Assembly: GCF_041435055.1 (NCBI RefSeq)
Contig: NZ_CP108002.1
Coordinates: 8,184,001 to 8,248,000 of the forward strand
Direction of reading: 5' to 3'
DNA: 64,000 bases
Source of the DNA: Streptomyces sp. NBC_00341
GTDB taxonomy: Bacteria; Actinomycetota; Actinomycetes; Streptomycetales; Streptomycetaceae
Under the pieces are notes generated by a model that saw nothing but the letters and a program-made list of their open reading frames with translations, was not told the DNA's origin and made no database searches. Shown piece after piece: positions 17,755-26,833 of this stretch; position 1 is the first letter of the stretch; every line of letters starts with the position of its first letter. Position numbers and translations under genes: made by a program.

Positions 17755-18552
17755 TCAGGTGCCGGTGATGGCGGGCAGCGGGAAGGGAGCACCGCCGGCC
17801 TTCGGCAGACCCGAGAAGTCCAGCTCCGGCAGCGCCAGCAGGATCGGCAGGTCCAGGGGGGTCAGCGGACGCCCGGTCAGGTTGACCCGGGTGTCCTGGT
17901 CCCGCCGTACGTTCAGTACCTGGCTCGAAGCCACCAGCAGCGGGCGCCGCTGACCGAGCGGCGGGGGCGGGTCGTCCATGGCGAGCACGGCCGCCCGGAT
18001 GTACCAGGCGCCCTCCGGCAGGCGCAGCGAGAACGATCCGGGCCCGTCCAGGATCGCGCAGGCGGTCGGACGGCCCTGCACGATGGACTCACGGAACGCA
18101 CCGACGTAGATCCGTACCGGCTGTGCGGTGCCGGGGAGACGGATGGTGCCTTCGAGCTCACTGGCGGGCCGGCAACCGTCGAGGAGCTGTTGCGGCCCCG
18201 TGGCGGCCCCGCCGCTCGGCGCGAGCAGTCCGGCACGGGCCAGCGCCCGGTAGCGGGCCGGGGAGTGGCTCACACTGCGGGTGAAACGACTGGTGAAGGT
18301 GCCGAGACTGTTGTAACCGACCCGGTAGGAGATCTCGGTGACGCTGAGATTGGTCTCCAATAACAGGCTCTTCGCCTGGTGCAACCGGACCACGGAAAGG
18401 AATCGGCCCGGAGAGGTCCCGGTGAGATTGCGGAACACCCGGGAGAAGTAGAACTTGCTGAGAATCGCGGTGTTGGCGATCTCGTCGAGCGAGAGTGGTT
18501 CCTCGTATCGGTCCCACATCGTCGCTATCGCGCGCTCAACGGCGACCTGCAT
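17755..18552 (-). CDS. AraC-family regulator with N-terminal HTH (paralogue of 54130)
   Basis: The 265-aa protein has its AraC double HTH at the N-terminus (residues 1-105), ending in YRVGYNSLGTFTSRFTRSV, the family signature. Most AraC proteins carry it at the C-terminus. The remaining 160 residues form a domain that ends LDLPILLALPELD, shared only with the paralogue at 54130-55008. SgcR2 of the C-1027 enediyne cluster is also AraC-type, so cluster regulation is plausible. The ATG at 18552 follows GGAG; two 26-bp direct repeats lie just upstream. Effector and targets are unknown. Confidence 0.85.
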   Translation of the reverse strand: MQVAVERAIATMWDRYEEPLSLDEIANTAILSKFYFSRVFRNLTGTSPGRFLSVVRLHQAKSLLLETNLSVTEISYRVGYNSLGTFTSRFTRSVSHSPARYRALARAGLLAPSGGAATGPQQLLDGCRPASELEGTIRLPGTAQPVRIYVGAFRESIVQGRPTACAILDGPGSFSLRLPEGAWYIRAAVLAMDDPPPPLGQRRPLLVASSQVLNVRRDQDTRVNLTGRPLTPLDLPILLALPELDFSGLPKAGGAPFPLPAITGT

Positions 18553-18910
18553 GGCAATGCTCCAAGCTTGTCGATGAATCGAATGCGTCCTGACGGAAAT
18601 GGCCGAGCAACATCTCAGAACTGACGCTCTGTCGGTGCGATAATGTGTACCGCAAAGATTTGCACGGTGTTTCTCCGAGCGTGCCGATGAAGCGAGTACG
18701 TCCTGACTGGACGTGCAGGGCAGCGCCTGACGACCACAGGTCGGCGGGAAAGGGAACCCGCTTTCGGGCGACGACATGAAGTGTTGGATCCCGCTGCGCT
18801 GCATCGGGTATCAACACCTGGAGAATTCAGGGCGCACGGACCCTATATCGGAGCACCACCGCAAGGCGGTGGGCGGAACAACAGCTGCCGACCCGAGGGG
18901 AGCTGGGTAT
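18553..18910. other. Regulatory gap upstream of the AraC gene with direct repeats
   Basis: These 358 bp hold no supported gene. They contain two copies of a 26-bp sequence (18569-18594 and 18682-18707) starting, on the minus strand, GTCAGGACGYAYTCGMTTCA. The copies match at 22 of 26 positions and sit before the AraC start, as expected for regulator sites or duplicated promoters. Confidence 0.5.
18569..18707 (-). repeat. 26-bp direct repeat pair
   Basis: Copies at 18569-18594 and 18682-18707 are 113 bp apart in the same orientation and differ at four positions. The proximal copy ends 17 bp before the AraC initiation codon. Confidence 0.6.
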
Positions 18911-19963
18911 TCAGTTGTCGCGGAGCAGTTGTCCGCTGCGCCGCCGGGCCGCCCGCTGGGCGGCCCACGACGTGACCGCGAGGATCTCCCGGTCGCCCCC
19001 GCCGTTCTGCCGGAAGGCCGCGATGACCTTGTCGTCCACCCGGTAGGAAGCCAGGGCGGTGAGCAGTGCGAGGTTGCCCGCCGGTCGGTCGGCCGGCGGC
19101 AGTTCCCGCAGCGGTGCGTCCAGCCAGGCCCGGCCGAGGCCGGGGTCGCCGCCGTCCCAGCGGGCCAGCTCGGCGGCCACCAGGTCCCGGACCGGCTCCG
19201 GCACCAGTTCGGCCGCTGTCAGCTCGACGGCCGCCGCGCTGCGGGCCAGCGCCGCGGCGATCCGCGGATCGGCCGCCGCCCAGCCCAGGTCCTTCGGCAG
19301 CGGTGCGTCGGGCAGTAGCGACAGCGACGTACCCGTTCGGGGCCTGGCCCGGACGGAGCTGCGCATCAGGCCGGTCAGCACCCGCAGCACGGGCCCCACC
19401 GCCCGGTCCGGGGCGTGCGGCGGCAGCGGTTGCGCGCCCAGGAAGACGTTGACCATCCGGTTGAGGTACTGGAGGCATAGCGCGGTCCCGGCCAGCTCCG
19501 GCATCAGTTCGGGTGCGAACGGCGGCCTGCCCGCCGAGCCGATCCACGCCGTCAACTGGTCCGGCGCCGTCCCGCCGCCGTCCGGTGCCGCCTTCGTGCC
19601 CCGCCCGGACGAAGTGGGCCGGGCAGTCAGGGAGTTGTGCATCGTGGAGTGCATGGTGGTGCAGAACGGGCACTGGTTGCCCCGGGACACGGCGGCGGCC
19701 ACCGCTTCCTTTGCGGCCCGCGGTACCAGCCCGTCGACCAGCATGGTCTCGCGCAGCGTCATCCAGGAGGCAGCGAGCAGTTCCGGCACCGGGGCGTGCA
19801 GGGCGATGGGCGGGGCCAGCACCCCGAAGTCCCGTTCGAGCTCCCGGTAGACCCGGGCGGTGACGCCGGCCGCCTCACCGAACTGCACGGTCGCGATGTG
19901 CCGGACCTGGAGCAGGGACAGCCGCCTGAGCGGCGACTGGACGAGCAGTCTCGGGTCCTTCAT
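18911..19963 (-). CDS. AhpD/carboxymuconolactone-decarboxylase-like protein
   Basis: The 350-aa protein carries a CMD/AhpD-like core with a redox CxxC plus His: NQCPFCTTMH near residue 100. Such cores in AhpD act as peroxidases or disulfide reductases. The protein is about twice the usual length, and the C-terminal half has no recognisable motif and may be a second degenerate CMD lobe. The ATG at 19963 follows GGAGCGGACAC. It is the last gene of the leftward operon with the SDR, another AhpD-like gene and the GMC oxidoreductase. A role in handling peroxides or reactive intermediates of the polyketide is only a guess. Confidence 0.7.
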   Translation of the reverse strand: MKDPRLLVQSPLRRLSLLQVRHIATVQFGEAAGVTARVYRELERDFGVLAPPIALHAPVPELLAASWMTLRETMLVDGLVPRAAKEAVAAAVSRGNQCPFCTTMHSTMHNSLTARPTSSGRGTKAAPDGGGTAPDQLTAWIGSAGRPPFAPELMPELAGTALCLQYLNRMVNVFLGAQPLPPHAPDRAVGPVLRVLTGLMRSSVRARPRTGTSLSLLPDAPLPKDLGWAAADPRIAAALARSAAAVELTAAELVPEPVRDLVAAELARWDGGDPGLGRAWLDAPLRELPPADRPAGNLALLTALASYRVDDKVIAAFRQNGGGDREILAVTSWAAQRAARRRSGQLLRDN

Positions 19964-20196
19964 GTGTCCGCTCCGGGATCCGGACCGGTGACGTCGCGCC
20001 GCGGTGGCTCCGCGTGGCCTTCAAACATCGGTGGCACTTCCCTCAGCTCCTCAGCGGATGTCCTTCGGTGCGCCAGTCAATCGTCACACCGATGCGGGGT
20101 TCCTCCTTCTTCATTCTTGCGGTCTGACGGCCGGTACCAAACGAGTTAGAGGCGCGGTCTGCCATCGGGTTCCGCCTCCGTGCGGCCGCACCACCG

Positions 20197-20223
20197 GGCC
20201 CCGCCGACGTTCCGGGCGGGGCC
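20197..20223. terminator. Hairpin downstream of the SDR gene
   Basis: GGCCCCGCC at 20197-20205 pairs with GGCGGGGCC at 20215-20223. It sits between the SDR stop (20240) and the start of the next leftward gene (19963), so it may attenuate rather than end transcription. Confidence 0.5.
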
Positions 20224-20239
20224 ACGGTGACGGCACGCC

Positions 20240-21118
20240 CTAAGGAATGGGGAAGAACGCCCGGACAAAGCGTTCGAACATCCTGTCCCCGATGGTCCAC
20301 CGCATCCGCGGCAGCAACCGGGACGGCATGCCGATCCGGTACCTGATCTTCGGGTTTTCGCTGGTCACCGCCTTCTCGATGACCTTCGCCACGGTCTCCG
20401 CGCGCACCGCCATCCGGCCGCGGCCGCTCGGCTTCTCCGTCTCCCGGTAGGCGCCGTGCCAGTCGACGAAGTACCGCCAGAAGTCGTCGTACACACCGCC
20501 CCGCTCCTGCCCGGACATCCCGAGGTCGGCGACCGACATCGGTACGAACCCGCCGAGCACCGGCGACGGTTCGACCAGCACCACCTTGATGCCGAACGTG
20601 TCCACCTCCAGGCGCAGCGAATCGCTGATGGCCTCCAGGGCGTGCTTGGTGGCCTGGTAGTAGCCGCGGCCCGGGGTGGCGAACTGACCGAAGATGGACG
20701 ACATCATGACCACCCGGCCACTGCCCTGGGCCCGCATGCCGGGCAGCACGAGCTGAGTGAGCCGGCACAGTCCGAAGATGTTCGTTTCGAACTGGCGGCG
20801 CACCTCGTCCATCGGGGTCTCGCCGATGGTGCCGTTGAGGCTGTAGGCGGCGTTGTTGATCAGAGTGCCGACCGAGCCGTGCTCGGCGGTGATCTTGTCG
20901 ACGACGGCCGTCATCGAATCCTCGTCGTTGACATCCAGTTGGAGGACCCGGATGCCCTCGGCCTCCAGCTCGGCCAGCGCCTCGGGCTGCCGCGCGGTCG
21001 CGTAGACCGGCCAGCCGGCCCGGTGCAGCCGCAGTGCCACGGCCTTTCCGGTGCCGGAGGATCTGCCGGTGCTCGACGACGCCCCGGTCAACAGGATCGC
21101 GCGCGAGGGGCTGTTCAC
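20240..21118 (-). CDS. Short-chain dehydrogenase/reductase with an insertion in the cofactor loop
   Basis: The 292-aa classical SDR has DVNDED cofactor-acid region, NNAAY, the catalytic Ser in VVMMSSIFG and YYQATK as YxxxK. The glycine-rich loop is TGASSSTGRSSGTGKA instead of the usual TGASSGIGKA: six extra residues, apparently a small tandem duplication. It may alter NAD(P) binding. The start is GTG at 21118, overlapping the upstream AhpD-like gene stop by 4 nt, so the pair is translationally coupled. It probably oxidises or reduces a hydroxyl/keto group in the pathway; substrate unknown. Confidence 0.82.
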   Translation of the reverse strand: MNSPSRAILLTGASSSTGRSSGTGKAVALRLHRAGWPVYATARQPEALAELEAEGIRVLQLDVNDEDSMTAVVDKITAEHGSVGTLINNAAYSLNGTIGETPMDEVRRQFETNIFGLCRLTQLVLPGMRAQGSGRVVMMSSIFGQFATPGRGYYQATKHALEAISDSLRLEVDTFGIKVVLVEPSPVLGGFVPMSVADLGMSGQERGGVYDDFWRYFVDWHGAYRETEKPSGRGRMAVRAETVAKVIEKAVTSENPKIRYRIGMPSRLLPRMRWTIGDRMFERFVRAFFPIP

Positions 21119-21750
21119 CGGGGTTCTGCCAGCCGCTGCTCGGACACCGTGGCGTCCTCCGGCTGCGAGGCGATCCGGCTGCGGGCCACCGAGTCGCCGA
21201 GGCCCAGGCCGTCCACCAGGCGGTTGATGAAGGCGAACAGTGAAGCGGTGAACACCGCTTCCAGCATCTCCGCGTTGGTCCAGCCCGCGGCCTCGGTCCT
21301 GGCCCAGTCCTCGTCGGTGACCCGGAACGCACCCGTGCAGATCTGGGTGACCAGGCGCATGAGTTCCTTGGTGCGCTCGTCGATCGGCAGGTCCTCCACC
21401 GAGGCGGAGTCGGCGATCGCGTCGGTGAGTTTCTGGTCGCCGCCGAACTGGGCCAGGAACCAGTTGTGGGTGCCCACGCAGTACGGGCAGCCGTTGACCT
21501 TGGAGCTCCAGGCGGAGATCATCTCGCGGGTCGCACGCGGCAGCACGCCGTCGTTGAACACGCCGCCGTAGCCGGCGATCACGACCTCAAGCAGGTCGGG
21601 CCGGCTGGACACCAGGCGGAACATGTCCGGCACGAAGGGAATGCCCATCCGGGACTTGATCGCCTCGTACAGCTCCGCGGTCCTGCCCTGGGCTTCGTCC
21701 TCCCCCACCAGGGGGACGCGGACCGTGCTCAGCACATTCGGATCGGTCAT
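21115..21750 (-). CDS. Peroxidase-related AhpD-like protein
   Basis: The 211-aa protein shows the full CMD/AhpD core. Around residue 90 it has WSSKVNGCPYCVGTHNWFL with the redox CxxC and following His, as in the peroxidase-related (uncharacterised) subfamily; length is typical. The N-terminus (VPLVGEDEAQGRTAELYEAIKSR, given in part) also fits. It overlaps the downstream SDR start and lies between SDR and GMC oxidoreductase, forming a redox operon next to the enediyne genes. Likely acts as a thiol-dependent peroxidase or disulfide protein (family knowledge); substrate not predictable. Confidence 0.82.
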   Translation of the reverse strand: MTDPNVLSTVRVPLVGEDEAQGRTAELYEAIKSRMGIPFVPDMFRLVSSRPDLLEVVIAGYGGVFNDGVLPRATREMISAWSSKVNGCPYCVGTHNWFLAQFGGDQKLTDAIADSASVEDLPIDERTKELMRLVTQICTGAFRVTDEDWARTEAAGWTNAEMLEAVFTASLFAFINRLVDGLGLGDSVARSRIASQPEDATVSEQRLAEPR

Positions 21751-21945
21751 GGATGATCACCTTTTCTTCCGATTGTGGGAGCCGCCCCGCGAACCAATTC
21801 AGAAAAACGGGAATATATCCGGGTCTGCTATCCGGCGGGTAATTGCGGCGTTGTTATCTCTCATGGTGGCAGGAATGGTGGCGGCGTCTCGCCTTTCAAA
21901 TTGCCCTGCGTACGCCCGCCGGCGGGTCCTGGACCTGGACATACG

Positions 21946-21984
21946 GACGGCCGTTCCGGCGCGGCAGGCGCCGGAACGGCCGTC
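21946..21984. terminator. 17-bp stem hairpin terminator
   Basis: GACGGCCGTTCCGGCGC at 21946-21962 and its complement at 21968-21984 flank a 5-nt loop. It follows the leftward GMC gene (ends 22008) and separates it from the AhpD-like gene. Confidence 0.75.
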
Positions 21985-22007
21985 GGGGGAGGCCGGGCGG
22001 GTTCAGT

Positions 22008-23555
22008 TCACTCGGCGCGCAGCCAGTCCGCCAGCCGCTCACCGATCATGATCGAGGTGAGGTTGGTGTTGCAGTTGACGATGCTCGGCATCACCGAGGC
22101 GTCGGCCACGTACAGGCCCTCCACCCCGTGCACCCGCAGCTGTTCGTCCACCACTGCGCCCGCGTCGTCAGCGGTCCCCATGCGGGCCGTGCCCACCGGG
22201 TGGTAGCCGCTGTCCAGGCTCACCTTCACGTACTGCTCGACCATCGCGTCCTTCTCGATGAGCTTGTCGCTCAGCACGATGAAGCCGTCGCCCCGCGACG
22301 CGATCCCCGGGTGGTTGGCCAGCTCCCAGCAGGTCCGGACGCCCTGGACCATCTTCTCCAGGTCCCGTTCGGTGGAGAGGAAGTCGAGCTGGATGTCCGG
22401 CCCCGCCGCCGGGTCGGCCGAGGCCAGCCGCAGCCGGCCGACCGACTCCGGCTGCTGGTCCACCACCATCACACCGAAGATCATCGAAGCGCCGGCCAGC
22501 ATCTGAAGCTCGGGGAAGAGCTCCAGGTCGAAGTGGTTGACCATGTAGTACTGCATGTCGTTGAAGTCGGTGGACCCCTTGGACGTGGTCCGCACCATGG
22601 ACTGCAGGAACGGCACGTTCTCGTCCAGGGCCCCCTCCTTGGGCCGCATGAACACGCCGGTCCGCGGGTGGTCCATCAGGTGGGCGCCGACCCCGGGCCG
22701 GTCCAGCCGGACGTCGATCCCGAGCCTGGTCAGATCGTCGGCCGGGCCGATTCCCGAGCGCATCAGCAGCGTCGGGGTGTTGACCGCGCCGGCCGACAGA
22801 ACGACCTTGTGCGCCCGAAGTTCCTCCGGCTGGCCGGCACCGGCCGAGACCAGGACGCCGACCGCGCGGTCGCCCTCGAAGAGCACTTCGTGCACCAGCG
22901 TCCCGCTGCGGATGGCCAGGTTCTCCCGTGCCCGTACCTCGCCCGTCAGGTACGCCATCGCCGTCGAGACCCGGAAGCGGGGGTCGCGCCGGTTGGACGG
23001 GATCGGGCCGATACCGGTCGCCTCGGGGTGGTTGTGGTCGGAGACCTCGGGGAATCCGGTCGCCAGGCTCGCTTCGGTGAAGGCGCGCTGCATGGTGGTC
23101 ATCTCGTCCGGCTGGAACCTGCGGATCGGCACCGGGCCGCCCTTGCCGTGGTAGCGGCCCTCGAAGTTCAGGTCGTCCTCCAGCCGGCGGAAGTACGGCA
23201 GCACCTGCTCGTACGCCCACGCCGGGTTGCCCGCCGCCGCCCACTTGTCGTAGTTCTCGGGCACACCCCGCAGCGCGATGGTGGCCCCGACCGCGGACGA
23301 GCCGCCGGTGATCTTTCCTCGGGGGAAGAGGATGCGCCGGCCGTCCATGATCTCCGCGCGGTAGTGCCAGTCGTGCTTGCTCATCGACATGGCGTTGCCG
23401 TTGGTGATGTCGTGCGGGATGTCGGCCGGATCGGGAAAGTCCGGGCCCGCTTCGACGAGGAGCACCGAACGGGCCGGGTCCTCGCTCAGCCGGGCTGCGA
23501 GCGCCGCACCCGCGGAGCCCGATCCGACGATGATCGCGTCATACGTGTGCGTCAT
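22008..23555 (-). CDS. GMC-family flavoprotein oxidoreductase
   Basis: The 515-aa protein opens with the FAD-binding motif DAIIVGSGSAGAALAARLSEDP, followed by GGSSAVGATIALRG and a C-terminal GYHPVGTARMG and NTNLTSIMIGERLA, the standard choline-dehydrogenase/GMC signatures. The conserved C-terminal His of HPVGTARMG is present. GMC enzymes oxidise alcohols to aldehydes or ketones. The ATG at 23555 faces away from the UNBV operon across a 282-bp divergent promoter region. I recall SgcE9 and relatives in nine-membered enediyne clusters being oxidoreductases of this general kind, but the equivalence is not established here. Confidence 0.88.
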   Translation of the reverse strand: MTHTYDAIIVGSGSAGAALAARLSEDPARSVLLVEAGPDFPDPADIPHDITNGNAMSMSKHDWHYRAEIMDGRRILFPRGKITGGSSAVGATIALRGVPENYDKWAAAGNPAWAYEQVLPYFRRLEDDLNFEGRYHGKGGPVPIRRFQPDEMTTMQRAFTEASLATGFPEVSDHNHPEATGIGPIPSNRRDPRFRVSTAMAYLTGEVRARENLAIRSGTLVHEVLFEGDRAVGVLVSAGAGQPEELRAHKVVLSAGAVNTPTLLMRSGIGPADDLTRLGIDVRLDRPGVGAHLMDHPRTGVFMRPKEGALDENVPFLQSMVRTTSKGSTDFNDMQYYMVNHFDLELFPELQMLAGASMIFGVMVVDQQPESVGRLRLASADPAAGPDIQLDFLSTERDLEKMVQGVRTCWELANHPGIASRGDGFIVLSDKLIEKDAMVEQYVKVSLDSGYHPVGTARMGTADDAGAVVDEQLRVHGVEGLYVADASVMPSIVNCNTNLTSIMIGERLADWLRAE

Positions 23556-23767
23556 GGATGTAAACCTCGCCAGAGTGTGATTCGACAGGGTCCGATCTCA
23601 CCCGAGTTTTACAGGTCGCCCGCATCCGGTCTTCTCCAAGACTGCTCAATGACCAGGGCCGTGGATATTCCCCGTACTGAAGGCGAGTGCTCCCTTCGAA
23701 CCGTGGCAACGTCAGAGAAGCAGCCCTTGACGGGGTGGTAGATCCTCAAGTGCCAGGTACTGCGACA

Positions 23768-23783
23768 GTAATTTCGGAATTAC
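23768..23783. promoter_or_regulatory. Small palindrome upstream of the enediyne operon
   Basis: GTAATTTCGGAATTAC has 6-bp complementary arms around TCGG, 54 bp before the UNBV start, in an unusually AT-rich spot between the divergent GMC gene and the core operon. It may be an operator or promoter element. Confidence 0.35.
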
Positions 23784-23837
23784 ATTCGCGATGGCCTCGG
23801 CCAGCCGTTCATTTCTCGTTCACGGGAGGGAATTGGG

Positions 23838-25817
23838 ATGTCGTACCGACAGCGATTCCGCAGGCTCATACCAGGGGTGGTCACGATATTGGTGGCGACC
23901 TCGCTGTTCTTCGTCGTCCGTACATCGGTGTCCGCCGCGGGCGGTGAAGAGGCTGCTGCGGCGTACAAGTTCAAGGAAATGCCGATCGCGATGCCACCCG
24001 GATACGACTCGCAGCCGAAGAAGACGATCCGTGAGGTGAACCCTGCCTACGAGAAGATCCGCGCCTGGATCTCCTCGGTCGGCGCCAGCATCGCGGTCAA
24101 CGATGTCACCGGCCACGGACTCGCCAACGGCATGTGCATCGTCGACACCCGTACCGACTCGGTCGTGGTCACCCACACCCCGACCGCTCCTACCGCCGAC
24201 CGGTTCACCCCGTTCGTGCTGGACGGCAAGCCGCTGCCGATGGACGACGCCATGGCACCCACCGGCTGCACCCCCGGCGACTTCAACGGCGACGGCCGCA
24301 ACGACTTCCTGGTCACCTACTGGGGACGCACTCCGGTGCTGTTCCTGGCGAAGTCCGACGCCAAGACCCCGTCCGCGTCCGCGTACGTCCCGCGCGAGGT
24401 CGTCGCCTCGCAGAGTCTCGACGGCAAGTACCACGGGCCGCGGTGGAACACCGACGCTGTCTACGTCGCCGACCTCGACGGCAGCGGCCACCCGTCGATG
24501 ATCGTCGGGAACTACTTCCCGGACTCCGACGTGCTCGACCCGAACGGCCTCAACAACGTCGAGATGAACGACTCGCTGTCCAGCGCGAAGAACGCAGGCG
24601 GTGACCACGTGCTGCGCTGGTACAAGGGATCGGCCGGCACCAACCCGGACGTCTCCTTCGTCGAGGAGAAGGACGCCATCCCGTACGCCAACTCCACCGG
24701 CTGGACGCTGGCCATCTCCGGCGCCGACCTGACCGGCTCCGGGCTGCCCGACGTCTACATCGCCAACGACTTCGGCCACGGGCACCTGCTGCACAACCGT
24801 TCCACCCCCGGCAACATCCGCTTCACGGAGGCCAAGGGCGAGCGCACCCCGACGACGCCGAAGTCGTTCGTGCTCGGCAACGGCTCCTTCAAGGGCATGG
24901 GGGTCGACTTCGGTGACGTCGACAGCAACGGCAGCTTCGACATGATGGTCAGCAACATCACCGTCGCCTGGGGCCTGGAGGAGAGCAACTTCCTCTGGGT
25001 CAACCAGGCCGACAGCCCGGCCGCCGCGAAGGCCGAACTGCAGGACGGCATCGCCCCGTTCAAGCAGGAGGCGCAGAAGAACGGCGTCGCCTGGACCGGC
25101 TGGGGCTGGGACGCCAAGATGGGCGACTTCCTCAACAACGGCCAGCAGAACATCCTGCAGGCCGACGGCTTCGTCAAGGGCGACATCGACCGCTGGCCGT
25201 GGCTCCAGGAATTGGCCATGACCAACGACAACCTGCTCTCCAACCCCGCGATGTGGCCGCACGTCGGCCCCGGTGACGACCTGGCCGGCGACGAGGTGAT
25301 GGCGTTCTATGCCCGGACCAGCAGCGGCAAGTACGCGAACGTGAGCAAGGAGCTCGGCCTCGACGTCCCGATCCCGACCCGTGCGATCGCCACCGCCGAC
25401 ACCACCGGCAGCGGCGCGCTGGACTTCGCGATAGCCCGCCAGTGGGGCCCTCCGGCGTTCTACGCCAACCAGGCCCCGAAGCTGGGCAAGGACCTGACAC
25501 TGCGGCTGTACCGGCCCGCGCCGGACTCCACCGCTGGAGAGGGGCTGGCCGCGACCGGCTCGCCCGCGTACGGCACCACGGTGAGCATCACCACGCCGCA
25601 GGGGCGGCAGATTGCCCAGCTCGACGGCGGCGGCGGGCACGGAGGCTTCCGTAGCTTCGACGTGCGCTTCGGCCTCGACACCTACACCGGCCCGGTGAAA
25701 GCGCACTTCACGTGGCGCGACAGCGGGGGCGGCCTGCACACCAGGACCCAGCAGCTCTCCGCGGGCAGCCACACCCTCATGCTGACCGACGACATCCAGG
25801 AGGTGACGAGCCGATGA
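23838..25817 (+). CDS. unbV: Enediyne protein UNBV (E4-type; exported, FG-GAP/ASPIC repeats)
   Basis: The 659-aa protein has an N-terminal signal or anchor (RRLIPGVVTILVATSLFFVV) ending in an Ala-rich processing region. A beta-propeller-like body follows with calcium-type FG-GAP loops: DFNGDGRND, ADLDGSGHP, DVDSNGSFD, ADTTGSGALD. The last part matches the ASPIC/UnbV domain (TTPQGRQIAQLDGGGGHGG..). UNBV is one of the five conserved proteins of the minimal enediyne cassette; its biochemical role is not settled. It starts the core operon and overlaps UNBU by 4 nt (ATGA). Confidence 0.92.
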   Translation: MSYRQRFRRLIPGVVTILVATSLFFVVRTSVSAAGGEEAAAAYKFKEMPIAMPPGYDSQPKKTIREVNPAYEKIRAWISSVGASIAVNDVTGHGLANGMCIVDTRTDSVVVTHTPTAPTADRFTPFVLDGKPLPMDDAMAPTGCTPGDFNGDGRNDFLVTYWGRTPVLFLAKSDAKTPSASAYVPREVVASQSLDGKYHGPRWNTDAVYVADLDGSGHPSMIVGNYFPDSDVLDPNGLNNVEMNDSLSSAKNAGGDHVLRWYKGSAGTNPDVSFVEEKDAIPYANSTGWTLAISGADLTGSGLPDVYIANDFGHGHLLHNRSTPGNIRFTEAKGERTPTTPKSFVLGNGSFKGMGVDFGDVDSNGSFDMMVSNITVAWGLEESNFLWVNQADSPAAAKAELQDGIAPFKQEAQKNGVAWTGWGWDAKMGDFLNNGQQNILQADGFVKGDIDRWPWLQELAMTNDNLLSNPAMWPHVGPGDDLAGDEVMAFYARTSSGKYANVSKELGLDVPIPTRAIATADTTGSGALDFAIARQWGPPAFYANQAPKLGKDLTLRLYRPAPDSTAGEGLAATGSPAYGTTVSITTPQGRQIAQLDGGGGHGGFRSFDVRFGLDTYTGPVKAHFTWRDSGGGLHTRTQQLSAGSHTLMLTDDIQEVTSR

Positions 25818-26833
25818 CCGACAACCGTTCCCGGACTGTCGAGGCGGCTCCGCACGCCGCCCAGCCCCACACCGAGAAGAAGAAACCCAACCGGGATCCC
25901 CGCTACCTGGCACTGCGCAACTTCGCCATCTCCATGAGCGTGTTCAACATCCTGGGCTACACCCTGCTCGGCTTCGAGCAGCCCTGGCTGTGGCCGATCA
26001 TCTGCGCGCCGTTCGCCTACGCGGTCGAGATGATGCTGGAGATGATCAGCGCCTGGGCCCAGAAGCGCCGGCCCCGCTTCCTGGGCGGCGGCTTCCGCAG
26101 GGTGTACGAGTTCCTGCTGCCCGCCCACATCACCGCGCTCGCGGTGAACATGCTGCTCTACGCCAACGACCTGCTGCTGCCCATCCTGCTCGGTGTCTTC
26201 ATCGGCGTGGCCGGCAAACACGTCCTCCAGGCACCGATCAACGGCCGCATGCGGCACTACATGAACCCGTCCAACTTCGGTATCACCGTCTCGCTGCTCA
26301 TGTTCGGCTCCTGGATCAGCATCGCCCCGCCGTACGAGTTCACCGAGAACGCGAACACGTTCTTCCGGGTCGGCATCCCGCTGGTCATCGCCACCGCGGG
26401 CACGGTCATCAACGCCATGCTCACCAAGCGGGTGCCGCTGATCGTCGGCTGGCTCGGCGGCTTCGTCATCCAGGCGGTGCTGCGCCACTTCATATGGGAC
26501 GTGGCGATCTGGTCCGCGCTCGGGCCGATGAGCGGTGTCGCCTTCGTGCTCTTCACCAACTACATGATCACCGACCCCGGAACCACCCCCTCGAAGGGCC
26601 GCAACCAGTTCATGTTCGGCTCCTCTGTCGCCATGGTCTACGGGCTGCTGATGGTCTTCAACGTCGTGTACACCCTCTTCTTCGCCACCACGATCGTGTG
26701 TGCCGTCCGCGGTATCGGCTGGTGGGTCGCCCACGGTCTGCAACGGCGCCGGGGCAACGACGCGACGAGCGGCACGGTGGCGCAGCCCACCGATCCACAG
26801 CGCCTGGCCGGCAACGAGGTGGTGGCAGCATGA
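25814..26833 (+). CDS. unbU: Enediyne protein UNBU (E5-type integral membrane protein)
   Basis: The 339-aa protein has a hydrophilic basic N-terminus, then about eight membrane segments. Family-typical stretches include NFAISMSVFNILGYTLLGFEQ, HYMNPSNFGI and FVLFTNYMITDPGTTPSKGRNQ in parts; the NPSNFG and TDPGTTP loops resemble the RnfD/NqrB fold, to which UNBU is distantly related. It is part of the minimal enediyne set; whether it transports, anchors or carries electrons is unknown. Its start overlaps the UNBV stop, and its TGA overlaps the PKSE ATG, so translation of the three is coupled. Confidence 0.92.
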   Translation: MTDNRSRTVEAAPHAAQPHTEKKKPNRDPRYLALRNFAISMSVFNILGYTLLGFEQPWLWPIICAPFAYAVEMMLEMISAWAQKRRPRFLGGGFRRVYEFLLPAHITALAVNMLLYANDLLLPILLGVFIGVAGKHVLQAPINGRMRHYMNPSNFGITVSLLMFGSWISIAPPYEFTENANTFFRVGIPLVIATAGTVINAMLTKRVPLIVGWLGGFVIQAVLRHFIWDVAIWSALGPMSGVAFVLFTNYMITDPGTTPSKGRNQFMFGSSVAMVYGLLMVFNVVYTLFFATTIVCAVRGIGWWVAHGLQRRRGNDATSGTVAQPTDPQRLAGNEVVAA

